A DNA stretch of 64,000 bases from Burkholderia paludis (GTDB lineage: Bacteria; Pseudomonadota; Gammaproteobacteria; Burkholderiales; Burkholderiaceae), in assembly GCF_000732615.1 (NCBI RefSeq), contig NZ_JPGL01000015.1:1-64000 (forward strand). Reading direction: 5' to 3'. Positions 20,422 through 30,241 of the stretch are shown here, piece by piece. A program made the translations under genes and the position numbers. Below the pieces are notes generated by a model. The model was not told the origin of the DNA. It saw only the letters and a program-made list of their open reading frames with translations, and did no database searches. Each line of letters begins with the position of its first letter. Within the stretch, counting starts at the first letter, position 1.

Positions 20422-21855
20422 TCACTCGACCGTCGACGAAGCCGACACCCGCGAGCGGCCGTGCGGATCGACCGCCGCATCGCGCAGGCGGATCGCGGCC
20501 TGCATGCCCGACAGCTTGAGTTCGGTCTCCTGATATTCGTTGACCGGCTCGGAATCGGCGACGATGCCGCAGCCCGCGAACAGCCGGCACGCGCCGCCGT
20601 CGACCAGCGCGGAGCGCAGCGCGACGATGAAATCGCCGTTGCCGTGCGCGTCGATCCAGCCGATCGGCGCCGCATACCAGCCGCGATCGAATCCTTCGTG
20701 CGCGCGGATGTGGTCGAGCGCCGCGTCGCGCGGGTGGCCGGCCACCGCCGGCGTCGGATGCAGCGCCGCGACGACCTGCAGCAGCGTCGCGTCCGCCTTC
20801 AGCGTCGCGCGGATCGGCGTGCTCAGGTGCTGCAGCTTCGGCAGCCGGTGCAGCGAAGGTTGCCCGGGCACGTCGAGCGCGTGCGACAGCGGCGCCAGCG
20901 CCGCACGGATCGCATCGACGACGAGCGCGTGTTCGAGCCGCTCCTTCGCGGAGGCCATCAGCGCCGCGCCGAGCGCGCGATCGTCGTCGGGCGTGGCGCC
21001 GCGCCGGATCGTCCCGGCCAGCGCGTGCGTGCGCACGTCGCCGGCCGCGACGCGGGCGAGGCGCTCCGGCGTGGCGCCGGCGAAGCAGGCGCCGTCGCGG
21101 CGAACCGCGAACAGGTGCGCATGCGCGTCGCGCTGCCTGAGCCGGCGCAGCAGCGGCGCGATCGCGACGGGCCGCGCGTATTGTTCGAGCACGTCGCGCG
21201 CGAGCACGACCTTGCCGAACGCGCCGCCGTGGATCGCATCCACCGCGCGCCGGACTTCGTGCTGCCATTCGCTCGCCTGCAGCGCCTGCGTGTGCAGCAG
21301 ATGCGGTGCGTCGTCGTCGCGGGCGGCGGCGAGCGCGCCGAGCGACTCGATGCGGTCGAGGCACGCATGCGCGAGCGCGGCCGGATCGTCGTGCGCGGCG
21401 ACGACGTGCTGGCAGACGGCCCAGTGCGCATCGCCCTCGCGCACGATCAGCAGCTTCGCGACCGTCATGCTCGCGTCGGGAAACGGCGCCCAGTGCGTGC
21501 TGCGCGCGCCGCGCGAATCGAACCGGAAGCCGCCGACCAGGCGCGGCGGCTGCGGGCCGGCCGTCACCGCCTCGCGCGCCAGCGTGCGCCAGCGCGCGTC
21601 GATCTGCGCGAAGCGCGAGTCGCCGGCGGCGCTCAGTTCGAGCGCGCAGTCCCAGCCGAACAGCGCGACCGAGGCGTCGCCGGCTTCGTGGAAGAACCAC
21701 GGCGTCGCGCCGTCGTCCCACGCGGCGATCAGGTCGAAGAAGTCGAGCGGCCGCAGCGGCACCGACACCGATGCGAGCGTCGGCTCGCCGGTGGCGGCGG
21801 CGCGGCGGGCCGCGCGTGCGAACGTGTCGTGCAGCAGCGGGAGGCCGGCGTTCAT
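20422..21855 (-). CDS. pchA: Salicylate biosynthesis isochorismate synthase
   Basis: Encodes 477 residues (P. aeruginosa PchA 476). The chorismate-utilising-enzyme fold is clear: FGKVVLARDVLEQY, GATPERLARVAAGDV, ALAGTIRRGATPDDD and, near the C-terminus, CRLFAGCGIVADSEPVNEYQ. It converts chorismate to isochorismate for PchB. Last gene of pchDCBA; its ATG overlaps the pchB stop (4 bp), so translation is coupled. A short extra tail follows the usual end. Confidence 0.94.
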   Translation of the reverse strand: MNAGLPLLHDTFARAARRAAATGEPTLASVSVPLRPLDFFDLIAAWDDGATPWFFHEAGDASVALFGWDCALELSAAGDSRFAQIDARWRTLAREAVTAGPQPPRLVGGFRFDSRGARSTHWAPFPDASMTVAKLLIVREGDAHWAVCQHVVAAHDDPAALAHACLDRIESLGALAAARDDDAPHLLHTQALQASEWQHEVRRAVDAIHGGAFGKVVLARDVLEQYARPVAIAPLLRRLRQRDAHAHLFAVRRDGACFAGATPERLARVAAGDVRTHALAGTIRRGATPDDDRALGAALMASAKERLEHALVVDAIRAALAPLSHALDVPGQPSLHRLPKLQHLSTPIRATLKADATLLQVVAALHPTPAVAGHPRDAALDHIRAHEGFDRGWYAAPIGWIDAHGNGDFIVALRSALVDGGACRLFAGCGIVADSEPVNEYQETELKLSGMQAAIRLRDAAVDPHGRSRVSASSTVE

Positions 21856-22157
21856 GCGAGCCCCCGTTGGCGGCGCCAGTGCTGGGTCTGCTGCGCGATG
21901 TACCACGCGATCAGGTTGGCGAACAGCGTCTCGACGTAGTCGGCGTCGAGGCCGGCCTGTTCGGCCCAGCGGCGCCGGTCGGGCAGCATCGCGGCCACCC
22001 GTTCCGGCGCGGCGATGCTCGCCTCGTCCGGCTTGAAGCGCGACGCGGCCTTCACGTACTGCATGCGCCGGCCGAGCGCTTCGATGATGTCGGCGTCCAG
22101 CCGATCGATGGCTTCGCGAACGTCGGGAAGGCCCGTGCAGGCGTCCGGTGTCTTCAT
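21852..22157 (-). CDS. pchB: Isochorismate pyruvate lyase
   Basis: Encodes 101 residues, the same length as P. aeruginosa PchB, with the AroQ-type chorismate-mutase helix bundle (LPDVREAIDRLDADIIEALG; YVKAASRFK with the catalytic lysine; NLIAWYIAQQTQHW). It eliminates pyruvate from isochorismate to give salicylate. The frame overlaps both neighbours by 4 bp. Confidence 0.95.
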   Translation of the reverse strand: MKTPDACTGLPDVREAIDRLDADIIEALGRRMQYVKAASRFKPDEASIAAPERVAAMLPDRRRWAEQAGLDADYVETLFANLIAWYIAQQTQHWRRQRGLA

Positions 22158-22927
22158 GTGTACTCCTTTCCGTAACGAAGGGATTGGTCGATCCGTTCGA
22201 CCAGATGTGCGATCACCGCCGGGTATTGGTGCCGCAGGTAGAAGTGGTCGCCGCTGAACGTCTCGATGCGGATCGGGCGCGCCGCGACGTCCTGCCACGC
22301 CCGCGCCTCGTCGTCGTCGAGCTCGGAATCGGCGAGCGGCAGCATCACGCCGAGCGGCGTGTCGAGCCGCGGCGGCCGGTTGCGTCGATAGGTCTCGATC
22401 GCGCGGTAGTCGTGGCGGATCATCGGCAGGTAGATCGCGCGCATTTCCGGATCGGCGAGCAGCGCGGCATGCTCGCCGGACAGCCGCGCGACGTCGCCCA
22501 CGAGCGCGTCGTCGGACTGGAGGTGCAGATCCGACATGCGCTGACGATGCGGCGGCGGCAGCGCGGAGACGGCGACGTAGAGCGGCGCCGCGCCGCGCGC
22601 CTCGAGCCGCAGCGCCACCTCGTACGCGAGCGCCGCGCCGAGGCTGTGCCCGAACAGCACGAGCGGCGCGTGCGCATAGCGCGACAGCGCGTCGGCGGCG
22701 GGGCCGGCGAGCGCATCGATCGTCGCCAGGCACGACTCGCCGAAGCGTTCCTCGCGGCCCGGGTACTGCAGCGCGAGCAGGTCGATGTCCCACGGCAGCG
22801 CGCGGCTCCAGCCGCGAAAGAAGCTCGCGGTGCCGCCGGCGTGCGGGAAGCAGACGAGCTGCGCGCGCGGGCACGGCGACAGGCGCAACTCGCGGATCCA
22901 GTTCGAATCGGTCGGGCGCGCGGTCAT
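22154..22927 (-). CDS. pchC: Type II (editing) thioesterase of pyochelin synthesis
   Basis: Encodes 257 residues. GrsT-type alpha/beta hydrolase: oxyanion region VCFPHAGGTASFF, nucleophile Ser in LVLFGHSLGAALAYE and catalytic His in FSGDHFYLRHQ. It removes wrong acyl or aminoacyl groups from the carrier domains of PchE and PchF. A good ribosome site lies inside the pchD 3' end, and the gene overlaps pchD by 4 bp. Confidence 0.93.
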   Translation of the reverse strand: MTARPTDSNWIRELRLSPCPRAQLVCFPHAGGTASFFRGWSRALPWDIDLLALQYPGREERFGESCLATIDALAGPAADALSRYAHAPLVLFGHSLGAALAYEVALRLEARGAAPLYVAVSALPPPHRQRMSDLHLQSDDALVGDVARLSGEHAALLADPEMRAIYLPMIRHDYRAIETYRRNRPPRLDTPLGVMLPLADSELDDDEARAWQDVAARPIRIETFSGDHFYLRHQYPAVIAHLVERIDQSLRYGKEYT

Positions 22928-24576
22928 GCGGCCGCCGCCTGGAACTGGCGGCGCAGCAGGTCGCGCAGCGATTTCTTGCTGGTCTTGCCGATGCCGGTTT
23001 CCGGAAAGCGCGGCATGAACTCGATCCGATCGGGAATCTTGAACGCCGCGAGCCCGCAGTCGCGCAGGTAGCGCTTCAGCGTCAACCGCGTCGGCGCGGG
23101 CGCACGCGCGACGACGAAGGCGCAGGTGCGCTCGCCGAGCATCGGGTCGGGCATCGCGACCACCGCCGCGTCGTGCACCTGCGGATGCGCGAGCAACAGG
23201 TTCTCCACCTCCTCGGCGGAGACCTTCTCGCCGCCGCGATTGATCTGGTCCTTGTCGCGTCCCTCGACGACGAGATCGCCGTCCGCGGTGCGCCGCACGC
23301 GATCGCCGCTGCGATAGAAGCCGTCGGCGGTGAACGCCGTCGCGTCATGGTCGGCGAGCCGGTAGTAGCCGCGTATCGTGTACGGGCCGCGCACCTGCAA
23401 CTCGCCGATCTCGCCGGGCGGGACCGGCGCGCCGGTTTCGTCGACGACGCGCACTTCGTCGCCGTCCGACACGGGGCGGCCCTGCGTGTGCGCGATGCGT
23501 TCGGGCGAATCGTCGAGCCGCGTGCAGCAGATGAGCCCTTCGGCCATCCCGAACACCTGCTGCAGCCGGCAGCCGAGCACGGGCGTCACGCGCTCGGCCG
23601 CGTGGTCCATGAGCCGCGCGCCGCCGACCTGCAGCACCCGCAGGCTCGACAGGTCGGCCTGCCGTTGCGGCTGTTCGTCGAGCCACAGCAGCGCGAGCGG
23701 CGGCACGAGCGCGGTATGCGTGACGCGTTCCTGCGCGATCAGCGCGAAGCTTTGCTCGGGCTCGGGCCGCCCGGTCGTGACCACGCGCCCGCCCGCGAGC
23801 AACGCGCCGATCGTGCCGGGGCAGCACAGCGTGAAGTTGTGCGCCATCGGCAGCGCGGCGAGATAGACGGTGCCGGCGTCGACGCCGCTCGCGGTGCTGC
23901 AGGCGCGCACGTTGTACAGGTACTCGCGATGGCGGCGCGGAATCAGCTTCGGCGTGCCGGTCGTGCCGCCCGACAGCTGGAAGCAGGCGATGTCGTCGGC
24001 GCGGGCCGCGCATTCCTGCATCGGCGGCGTGTCGTACAGGGCGTCGAACGGCGTGAACGCGTGATCGTCGCCGTCCATCACGACGTGCTCGAGCGACGGG
24101 CAGTCGGCCTGCAGCGCGGCCGCGAGTGGCCGGCAGTCGAAGTCGCCGAGTTGCGACGCGCACAGATACGCGCGCGCGCCGGCGAAGCGGCAGAACGCGC
24201 CGATCTCGTAGTGCCGGTGAGCGGGCAGGGCGAGCACCGGCCGCACGCCGAGCTGGAACAGCGCGAAGCACGTCTCGATGAAACGCACACCGTTCGGCAG
24301 ATGCACGACGACCGCGTCGCCGCGCGTCAGGCCGAGGCGCGCGAGGCCGCCCGCGAGACGGCGGATGCGCGCCAGCAGGTCGCGATAGCCGAGCCGGCAC
24401 GCGCCGTCGACGACGGCGAGCGCATCGGGATCGCGCCGCGCGCTCGCGTCGAGTGCATCGAAGAAAGTCGTGTCCTGCCAATAGCCAGCGTCGCGATAGC
24501 GGTGCGCGAAGTCGTCGGGCCAGTCGGGGGCATCGGCCGGGAAGGCCGGCGCCACGGAGGAAAGGGAGGATTGCAT
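22924..24576 (-). CDS. pchD: Salicylate-AMP ligase
   Basis: Encodes 550 residues (P. aeruginosa 547). Stand-alone aryl adenylation enzyme: phosphate loop LSGGTTGTPKLIPR, A5-like FGMAEGLICCTRLDD, A7 YRSGDRVRRTADGDLVVEGR and C-terminal lysine in GIGKTSKKSL. It activates salicylate as the AMP ester and loads the aryl-carrier domain at the PchE N-terminus. First gene of pchDCBA; a Fur-box palindrome lies 39 bp upstream of its ATG. Confidence 0.95.
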   Translation of the reverse strand: MQSSLSSVAPAFPADAPDWPDDFAHRYRDAGYWQDTTFFDALDASARRDPDALAVVDGACRLGYRDLLARIRRLAGGLARLGLTRGDAVVVHLPNGVRFIETCFALFQLGVRPVLALPAHRHYEIGAFCRFAGARAYLCASQLGDFDCRPLAAALQADCPSLEHVVMDGDDHAFTPFDALYDTPPMQECAARADDIACFQLSGGTTGTPKLIPRRHREYLYNVRACSTASGVDAGTVYLAALPMAHNFTLCCPGTIGALLAGGRVVTTGRPEPEQSFALIAQERVTHTALVPPLALLWLDEQPQRQADLSSLRVLQVGGARLMDHAAERVTPVLGCRLQQVFGMAEGLICCTRLDDSPERIAHTQGRPVSDGDEVRVVDETGAPVPPGEIGELQVRGPYTIRGYYRLADHDATAFTADGFYRSGDRVRRTADGDLVVEGRDKDQINRGGEKVSAEEVENLLLAHPQVHDAAVVAMPDPMLGERTCAFVVARAPAPTRLTLKRYLRDCGLAAFKIPDRIEFMPRFPETGIGKTSKKSLRDLLRRQFQAAAA

Positions 24577-24614
24577 GCGCTGACCTTGGGTTCGGGCAAG
24601 TTGTCAGAAAATGT

Positions 24615-24635
24615 AAATGAGAGGTATTATCATTT
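24615..24635. promoter_or_regulatory. Fur box upstream of pchD
   Basis: AAATGA and TCATTT are inverted around a 9-bp centre (AAATGAGAGGTATTATCATTT), resembling the Fur consensus half-sites. It lies 39 bp from the pchD start and in the divergent region to pchR, so Fe-Fur should repress pchDCBA. Confidence 0.75.
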
Positions 24636-24728
24636 GTAACAAGTGCCGCGATCGCGTCGTTTCTTTCGATATCGCGGCAATTTCATTCGATCGGGCGCCT
24701 GTCGCGCGGCGCCCGCCCGGCCCGGCCG

Positions 24729-24746
24729 GACAATCGGCCGGTTGTC
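24729..24746. promoter_or_regulatory. Near-perfect palindrome upstream of pchR
   Basis: GACAATCGGCCGGTTGTC is a palindrome with one mismatched pair, 48 bp upstream of the pchR ATG. It could be a PchR autoregulatory site; I cannot match it to a published PchR box. Confidence 0.35.
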
Positions 24747-24793
24747 GCCGGCGCGCGCCGGGCCGCGCGTGCCGCCTAACCAACGGACCTCCG

Positions 24794-25735
24794 ATGAGCT
24801 CGACCACCTTCGCTTCGTCACGACGTCACCCGCCGGTGCTCGTGCCCGGCAACCATCCGGGCGTGGTGCACATCGACGCTGGCATGAAACTCATGAGCGG
24901 CACGCTGTGCTCGGACAGCCGCGACTGGTACGAGGAGCCGCTCGAAAAAGGGCTGAAGCTCGTCCTCGTGCAGAGCGGGCAGTTGCGCTGCCGCGTACCG
25001 GGCCAGCCCGAGCAGTGCATCAAGGGGCCGGGCCTGTGCGTGATCGCCAACGACGGCGAATTCACGACGCACCAGATCTACGATCGCGACGTCCCGCTGC
25101 GCTACACGATCGTGCAGCTCGGCCTCGACGCGCTCGACCGCAACCTGAGCCTGCTGCCGGAGAAGATGCTCGCGCCGACGGGCGGCGATCCGCGCATCGT
25201 CAGTTGCCCGGCGTCCAAGGCGCTGCAGGCGCTTGCCGTGCAGATCGCGACGTGTCCGTTCGAGGGCGCGGTGCGCGAGTACTACCTGAAGGCGAAGGCG
25301 TTCGAGCTGACCGCGCTGAGCGCGCAGTTGCTGGCGACGCAGCGGCAGTTCGCGCCGGCCGACGTGCGCGTCACGTCGTCGGACGTCGAGCGCGTGTACG
25401 CGGCGAGCGACATCCTGACGCGCGAGCTGCAGCAGCCGCCGACGCTCGATGCGCTCGCGGGCCGTGTCGGGATGAATTCGCGCAAGCTCACCGCCGGTTT
25501 CCGCAAGGTGTTCGGCACGAGCGTGTATGCGTACCTGCAGGAATACCGGCTGCGGACCGCGCACGCGATGCTGTGCGCGGAGGACGCGAACGTGTCGACC
25601 GTCGCGTACCGCGTCGGCTACAGCCCCGCGCATTTCTCGATCGCATTCCGCAAGCGCTACGGCATTTCGCCGAGCGACATCCGGGCGTCGTCGAACGCCA
25701 TCGACGACGCCGAACTGGCGGGGGCGGCGATCTAA
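24794..25735 (+). CDS. pchR: AraC-family pyochelin regulator PchR
   Basis: Encodes 313 residues. The C-terminal double helix-turn-helix is typical of PchR (LAGRVGMNSRKLTAGFRKVF and VAYRVGYSPAHFSIAFRKRY). The N-terminal domain should bind ferripyochelin, which turns it into an activator of pch and fpt genes. It is divergent from pchD and upstream of pchE, an arrangement like that of P. aeruginosa. I use ATG 24794; a longer open frame to 24617 crosses the palindromes and is unlikely. Fur-linked through the shared region. Confidence 0.92.
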   Translation: MSSTTFASSRRHPPVLVPGNHPGVVHIDAGMKLMSGTLCSDSRDWYEEPLEKGLKLVLVQSGQLRCRVPGQPEQCIKGPGLCVIANDGEFTTHQIYDRDVPLRYTIVQLGLDALDRNLSLLPEKMLAPTGGDPRIVSCPASKALQALAVQIATCPFEGAVREYYLKAKAFELTALSAQLLATQRQFAPADVRVTSSDVERVYAASDILTRELQQPPTLDALAGRVGMNSRKLTAGFRKVFGTSVYAYLQEYRLRTAHAMLCAEDANVSTVAYRVGYSPAHFSIAFRKRYGISPSDIRASSNAIDDAELAGAAI

Positions 25736-25779
25736 AACAACTGACCGGCTGCCTAAAGCAATCGACCGGGCTCATGGGT

Positions 25780-25804
25780 GTGAATGAGATAGATTCTCAT
25801 TCAC
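25780..25804. promoter_or_regulatory. Fur box upstream of pchE
   Basis: GTGAATGAGA and TCTCATTCAC are perfect 10-bp arms around a 5-bp centre, containing the AATGAGA...TCTCATT core of a Fur site. It lies 54 bp before the pchE start and gives the pchEFGHI genes their own iron-controlled promoter. Confidence 0.85.
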
Positions 25805-25858
25805 GGGTGGCCGCCGCCGCGCGGATCCGCCATCTAACGACCCATACAAGGCGTGCCC

Positions 25859-28800
25859 ATGAGCCAGACCGCTGTCGATTCCAGGATCGACCATTCCGAT
25901 CCTTCCCGTTCTTCTCCCATTGCCTTGCGCTCGCGGCTCGTCGCGCTGATCGCCGAGCTGCTCGACGAGCCCGTCGACGAAGTCGCGTTGCTCGACGACG
26001 ACGAGGACCTGCTGAGCTGCGGCCTCGATTCGATCCGGCTGATGTACCTGCAGACGCGCGTGAACCGGCTCGGTTACGCGCTGACGTTCGATGCGTTCGC
26101 ACGCTCGCCGACGCTCGGCGCGTGGGCCGCGCTGCTCGCGAACGCGCCGCGCGTCGCGCGCGCGACGCCTGACGCCGGCGCGGCCGACCTCGACGTCGAC
26201 GTGCATGCGCCGTTCGACCTGTCGGCGGTGCAGCAGGCGTACTGGCTCGGCCGCGGCGACGGCGAAGTGCTCGGCAACGTGAGCTGCCATGCGTTCCTCG
26301 AGTTCCGCAGCCGCGCGATCGATCCCGTTCGTCTGGACGCGGCATGCCGGCTCGTGCGCGAGCGTCACCCGATGCTGCGGGCGCGTTTCGCCGGCGGCCG
26401 GCAGCAGATCGTCGCGACGCCGGATTCGCCGGTGTTCGAGCACGCGGACTGGCGCGACAGGACGCCCGCCGACGCGGAAAGCGGCTGGGCGTCGCTGCGC
26501 GCGTTCCGGTCGCACGAATGTCTCGACGTCGAGCGTGCGCAGGTCTTCATGACGGGGCTCGTGCAGATGCCCGGCGGCGAGGATCGCGTGTGGCTGAGCG
26601 TCGACCTGCTCGCGGCCGACGTGGACAGCGTGCGGCTGCTGATGCAGGAGATCGGCGCGGCGTATGCCGAGCCGTCGGCATTGCCCGACGCGCCGTCGAC
26701 GTGGTTCCCGGCCTGGCTCGCGCGTCGCGCGGCCGATACGCGCGACGCGCGGGCCGCGGCGCGCGACGCCTGGCACGCGCGGCTCGCCGCGCTGCCGGAA
26801 GGGCCGGCGCTGCCGCTCGCCCGCGCGCCGGAAACGATCCGCGCGCCGCGCTTCAGCCGCGTCGCGCATACGCTCGGCACGGCCGAACTCGCGCGCCTGC
26901 AGGCGCGGGCCGCGCAGCACGGCGTCACGCTGTCGTCGGTGTTCGGCGCGGCATTCGCCGCGGTGCTCGCGCGCTGGAGCGACCGGCAGGCGTTCCTGCT
27001 CAACGTGCCGCTGTTCGACCGGCACGGCGATGCGCCCGATCTCGGCCGCGTGATCGCGGATTTCACGACGCTGCTGCTCGTCGAGTGCGACGTGCGCGCC
27101 GACGCGAGCGCGGCCGACGCGGTGCGCGCCTTTCAGCAGCGGCTGCACGGCGCGATCGCGCAGGCCGCGTATCCGGCGCTCGACGTGCTGCGCGATGCGC
27201 GCCGGCAGGGTGCGCCGCGCGCGGCGCCCGTCGTGTTCTCGTGCAATCTCGGCGACGCGCCGTTCGTGCCCGACGCGTTCGCGCGCGTGTTCGGCGATCT
27301 GCACGACATGATTTCGCAGACGCCGCAGGTATGGCTCGATCACCAGCTCTATCGCGTGCCGGACGGCGCGCTGCTCGCGTGGGACAGCGTCGACGGCCTC
27401 TTTCCCGACGGAATGCTCGATGCGATGTTCGGCGCGTACGTCGCGCTCGTGCAGGCGTTGTGCGATCGCGACTGGCGGCTGCCGATCGCGGTCGAACTGC
27501 CGTCCGCGCAACGTCGCGTGCGCGATGCGCTCAACGCGGCGCCCGCACCGGGGCGGCCGCGCACGTTGCACGACGATTTCTTCGCGTTGGCCGCACGCGA
27601 GCCGGCGGCCGTCGCGCTGCGTTGCGGCGAGCGCGCCGTGACGCGCGGCGAACTGGCCGCGCAGGCGCTCGCGATCGCGGGCGGCCTGCGCGCGGCCGGC
27701 ATCGGCCATGGCGATGCGGTCGAGATCAGCCTGCCGCGCGGGCCCGCGCAGGTGGCCGCGGTGTTCGGCGTACTGGCCGCCGGCGCGTGCTACGTGCCGC
27801 TCGACATCGCGCAGCCGGTGGCGCGCAAGGCGCTGATCGAGCGCGCGGCCGGCGTGAAGGCCGCGATCGGCGACGCGGCGCTCGCCGATGCGCCGCTGCC
27901 GCAGTTTTCCGTCGCGGCGCTGATGCGCCATGCGCCGCTGGCCGCTCCGGCGGCGGTGCCGCCGCAGGCCTCCGCGTACGTGATCTACACGTCCGGTTCG
28001 ACGGGCGTGCCGAAGGGCGTCGAGATGACGCACGCGGCGGCGCTCAACACGATCGACGCGATCGGCGCGCTGCTCGGCGTGAACGCGGACGACCGGCTGC
28101 TCGCCGTGTCGGCGCTCGACTTCGACCTGTCGGTGTACGACCTGTTCGGTGCGCTGGGCGCCGGCGCCGAACTCGTGCTGCCGACCCAGGACGACGCGCG
28201 CGACGCGGCCCGCTGGATCGACCTGATCGCGCAGCATCGCGTGACGCTGTGGAATTCGGCGCCCGCACTGCTGGAAATGGCGCTGGCGGTGCCGGCCGCG
28301 GCCGACGCGTGCCGCAGCGTGCGCGCGGCGCTGCTGTCCGGCGACTGGATCGCGCTCGACCTGCCGGCGCGCCTGCGCGAGCGCTGTGGCGCCGCGTGCG
28401 CGTTCCATGCGCTCGGCGGGGCGACCGAGGCCGGCATCTGGTCGAACGTGCAGACGGTGCATGACGTGCCGCCGCACTGGCGTTCGATTCCGTACGGCCG
28501 GCCGCTGCCGGGGCAGGCCTATCGCGTCGTCGACGCCGACGGCCGCGACGCGCCCGACTACGTGCCGGGCGAACTGCTGATCGGCGGCGACAGTCTCGCG
28601 CGCGGCTACCGGAACGATCCGGAGCTGACCGTGCAGCGTTTCGTGCAGCATGCGTCGGGCCGCTGGTATCGCACGGGCGACCGTGGCCGCTACTGGCCTG
28701 ACGGCACGCTCGAATTCCTCGGGCGCGAGGATCGCCAGGTGAAGGTGCGCGGGCACCGGATCGAACTCGGCGAAATCGAGGCCGCGCTGGCCGCGCATCC

Positions 28801-30241
28801 GCAGATCGACGGTGCGTGCGCGAGCGTCGCCGGCGGCGAGGCCGCGCGCATCGTCGCGGCGTTCGTGCCGGCCGATTGCGCGCCGGGCGCGGACCCTTCG
28901 TCGCCCGCGCTCGCGGAAGCCGGCCTTGCCGACACGGTGCACGCTGAAGCGGCCGTCGCGCGCGCGGTGGCCGACCGGCTGCTCGACGGCGATGCGGGCT
29001 TGCCGCCTGCGCTGCGCGGGCCGGGCCACGCGAAGGGCGACGCCCCCGTCGCCATCGACGGCGCGCTCGACCGGCTCGACTGGTATGCGGCCGATCTCGA
29101 CGATCTGACCGCTTCGCTGCGCGCGCTCGCCGCCGATCCGGAGGGCGCCGCGCAACGCGTGCCGCTCGACGCGCGGGTGGCGCCGCTTGCGTTCGCGACG
29201 CGGTTGCCCGACGGCGCTCGCGCGCTGCGCCAGTTCGGCGATGCGCTGCGGGCGCAGGCCGACGCGCAGGCGACGCCGCCGCGGGTCGCGGTGCTCGACG
29301 CCCGTGCCGGGCAGTGGCTCGATGCGGGGCTCGGCGTGCTCGACGATCCGCGTTTCGACGTGACGCTGTTCGACGCGTCGCCGGGCCTGCTGCGCAGTGC
29401 GCAGGCGCGCTTCGCGCAGACGACGCCGACGCTGCAGACGATGCAGGACGGCCTGCTGCCCGCACGCCATCTCGGCCGGTTCGATTGCGTGATCAGCTTC
29501 GCGGCGGCGCACCTGCGCGACGATCCGCGCGACACGTTCCGGATCGCGGCCGCGTTGCTGGCGCAGCATGGCCGCTTGCTGCTCGCCGACGTGCTGCGCG
29601 ATTCGCCGCTGCGCGAACTCGTCGCGGGCGTGACGGGCGACACGTCGGCGCCGCGGCCGTTCGGGCATGCCGCGCTGGCCGCGGCGGCGCACATCTGCGG
29701 CTTCGCGGTCGATGCCGGGAGCTGGCGCTCGAGCGCGTTCGCGTGCATCGACGCGCGCCGGGCCGGCGAGCCGGTCGCGCAGGCGGCGCTGGCCGACTGG
29801 CTGCGCGACCGGTTGCCCGACGCGATGCGTCCCGATGCGCTGTGGTGCGTGCCGCGCTGGCCGCTCAACGCGAACGGCAAGATCGACCGGCGGGCGGTGG
29901 GCGATGCGCTCGCGCGGGCGCTCGGCGACGCGCCGGCCGCGCACGAGGCGTTCGTGCCGGCAAACGAACGGCAGGCAACGCTGCTCGCGTGCTGGGAACA
30001 CGCGCTCGGCCGTCCGGCGAATGCGCGCGAGGCGACGTTCTTCGCGCTCGGCGGCGACAGCCTGCTCGCGACGCGTCTGCTCGCGCAACTGCGCGAGCGG
30101 CTCGGCGTGCGGATCGGCATGGCGGCGTTCTACCGGCAGCCGACGCTTGCGGGGCTCGCCGCGCGGCTCGACGAGTCGGCGCCGTCCGCACCGGCCGACG
30201 GTGATACGCCGGTCGCCGCGATCGAGGAGGGCGTGCTGTGA
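25859..30241 (+). CDS. pchE: Pyochelin synthetase PchE (dihydroaeruginoate synthetase)
   Basis: Encodes 1460 residues. Domain order: aryl carrier protein (Ser in SCGLDSIRL, about residue 58); cyclisation domain with DLLAADVDS (about 250-258) matching D-x4-D-x2-S; cysteine adenylation domain (YVIYTSGSTGVPKG about 706-719; YRTGDRGRYWPDG; RQVKVRGHRIELGE about 960); an embedded methyltransferase-like/epimerase domain (about 990-1320); A10 lysine in NANGKIDR; and a peptidyl carrier domain (FFALGGDSLLATRL about 1400). It couples salicylate to cysteine and cyclises it. The ATG at 25859 is chosen over a GTG two codons upstream. Overlaps pchF. Confidence 0.96.
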   Translation: MSQTAVDSRIDHSDPSRSSPIALRSRLVALIAELLDEPVDEVALLDDDEDLLSCGLDSIRLMYLQTRVNRLGYALTFDAFARSPTLGAWAALLANAPRVARATPDAGAADLDVDVHAPFDLSAVQQAYWLGRGDGEVLGNVSCHAFLEFRSRAIDPVRLDAACRLVRERHPMLRARFAGGRQQIVATPDSPVFEHADWRDRTPADAESGWASLRAFRSHECLDVERAQVFMTGLVQMPGGEDRVWLSVDLLAADVDSVRLLMQEIGAAYAEPSALPDAPSTWFPAWLARRAADTRDARAAARDAWHARLAALPEGPALPLARAPETIRAPRFSRVAHTLGTAELARLQARAAQHGVTLSSVFGAAFAAVLARWSDRQAFLLNVPLFDRHGDAPDLGRVIADFTTLLLVECDVRADASAADAVRAFQQRLHGAIAQAAYPALDVLRDARRQGAPRAAPVVFSCNLGDAPFVPDAFARVFGDLHDMISQTPQVWLDHQLYRVPDGALLAWDSVDGLFPDGMLDAMFGAYVALVQALCDRDWRLPIAVELPSAQRRVRDALNAAPAPGRPRTLHDDFFALAAREPAAVALRCGERAVTRGELAAQALAIAGGLRAAGIGHGDAVEISLPRGPAQVAAVFGVLAAGACYVPLDIAQPVARKALIERAAGVKAAIGDAALADAPLPQFSVAALMRHAPLAAPAAVPPQASAYVIYTSGSTGVPKGVEMTHAAALNTIDAIGALLGVNADDRLLAVSALDFDLSVYDLFGALGAGAELVLPTQDDARDAARWIDLIAQHRVTLWNSAPALLEMALAVPAAADACRSVRAALLSGDWIALDLPARLRERCGAACAFHALGGATEAGIWSNVQTVHDVPPHWRSIPYGRPLPGQAYRVVDADGRDAPDYVPGELLIGGDSLARGYRNDPELTVQRFVQHASGRWYRTGDRGRYWPDGTLEFLGREDRQVKVRGHRIELGEIEAALAAHPQIDGACASVAGGEAARIVAAFVPADCAPGADPSSPALAEAGLADTVHAEAAVARAVADRLLDGDAGLPPALRGPGHAKGDAPVAIDGALDRLDWYAADLDDLTASLRALAADPEGAAQRVPLDARVAPLAFATRLPDGARALRQFGDALRAQADAQATPPRVAVLDARAGQWLDAGLGVLDDPRFDVTLFDASPGLLRSAQARFAQTTPTLQTMQDGLLPARHLGRFDCVISFAAAHLRDDPRDTFRIAAALLAQHGRLLLADVLRDSPLRELVAGVTGDTSAPRPFGHAALAAAAHICGFAVDAGSWRSSAFACIDARRAGEPVAQAALADWLRDRLPDAMRPDALWCVPRWPLNANGKIDRRAVGDALARALGDAPAAHEAFVPANERQATLLACWEHALGRPANAREATFFALGGDSLLATRLLAQLRERLGVRIGMAAFYRQPTLAGLAARLDESAPSAPADGDTPVAAIEEGVL

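Noticed and set aside
20461..22036. Plus-strand ORFs over pchA and pchB
   Set aside because: Shadow frames without recognisable domains; pchA and pchB are unambiguous on the other strand.
24729..24746. Firm call of a PchR-binding site
   Set aside because: The palindrome is well placed, but I could not match it to the published PchR box, so it is listed only as a candidate.
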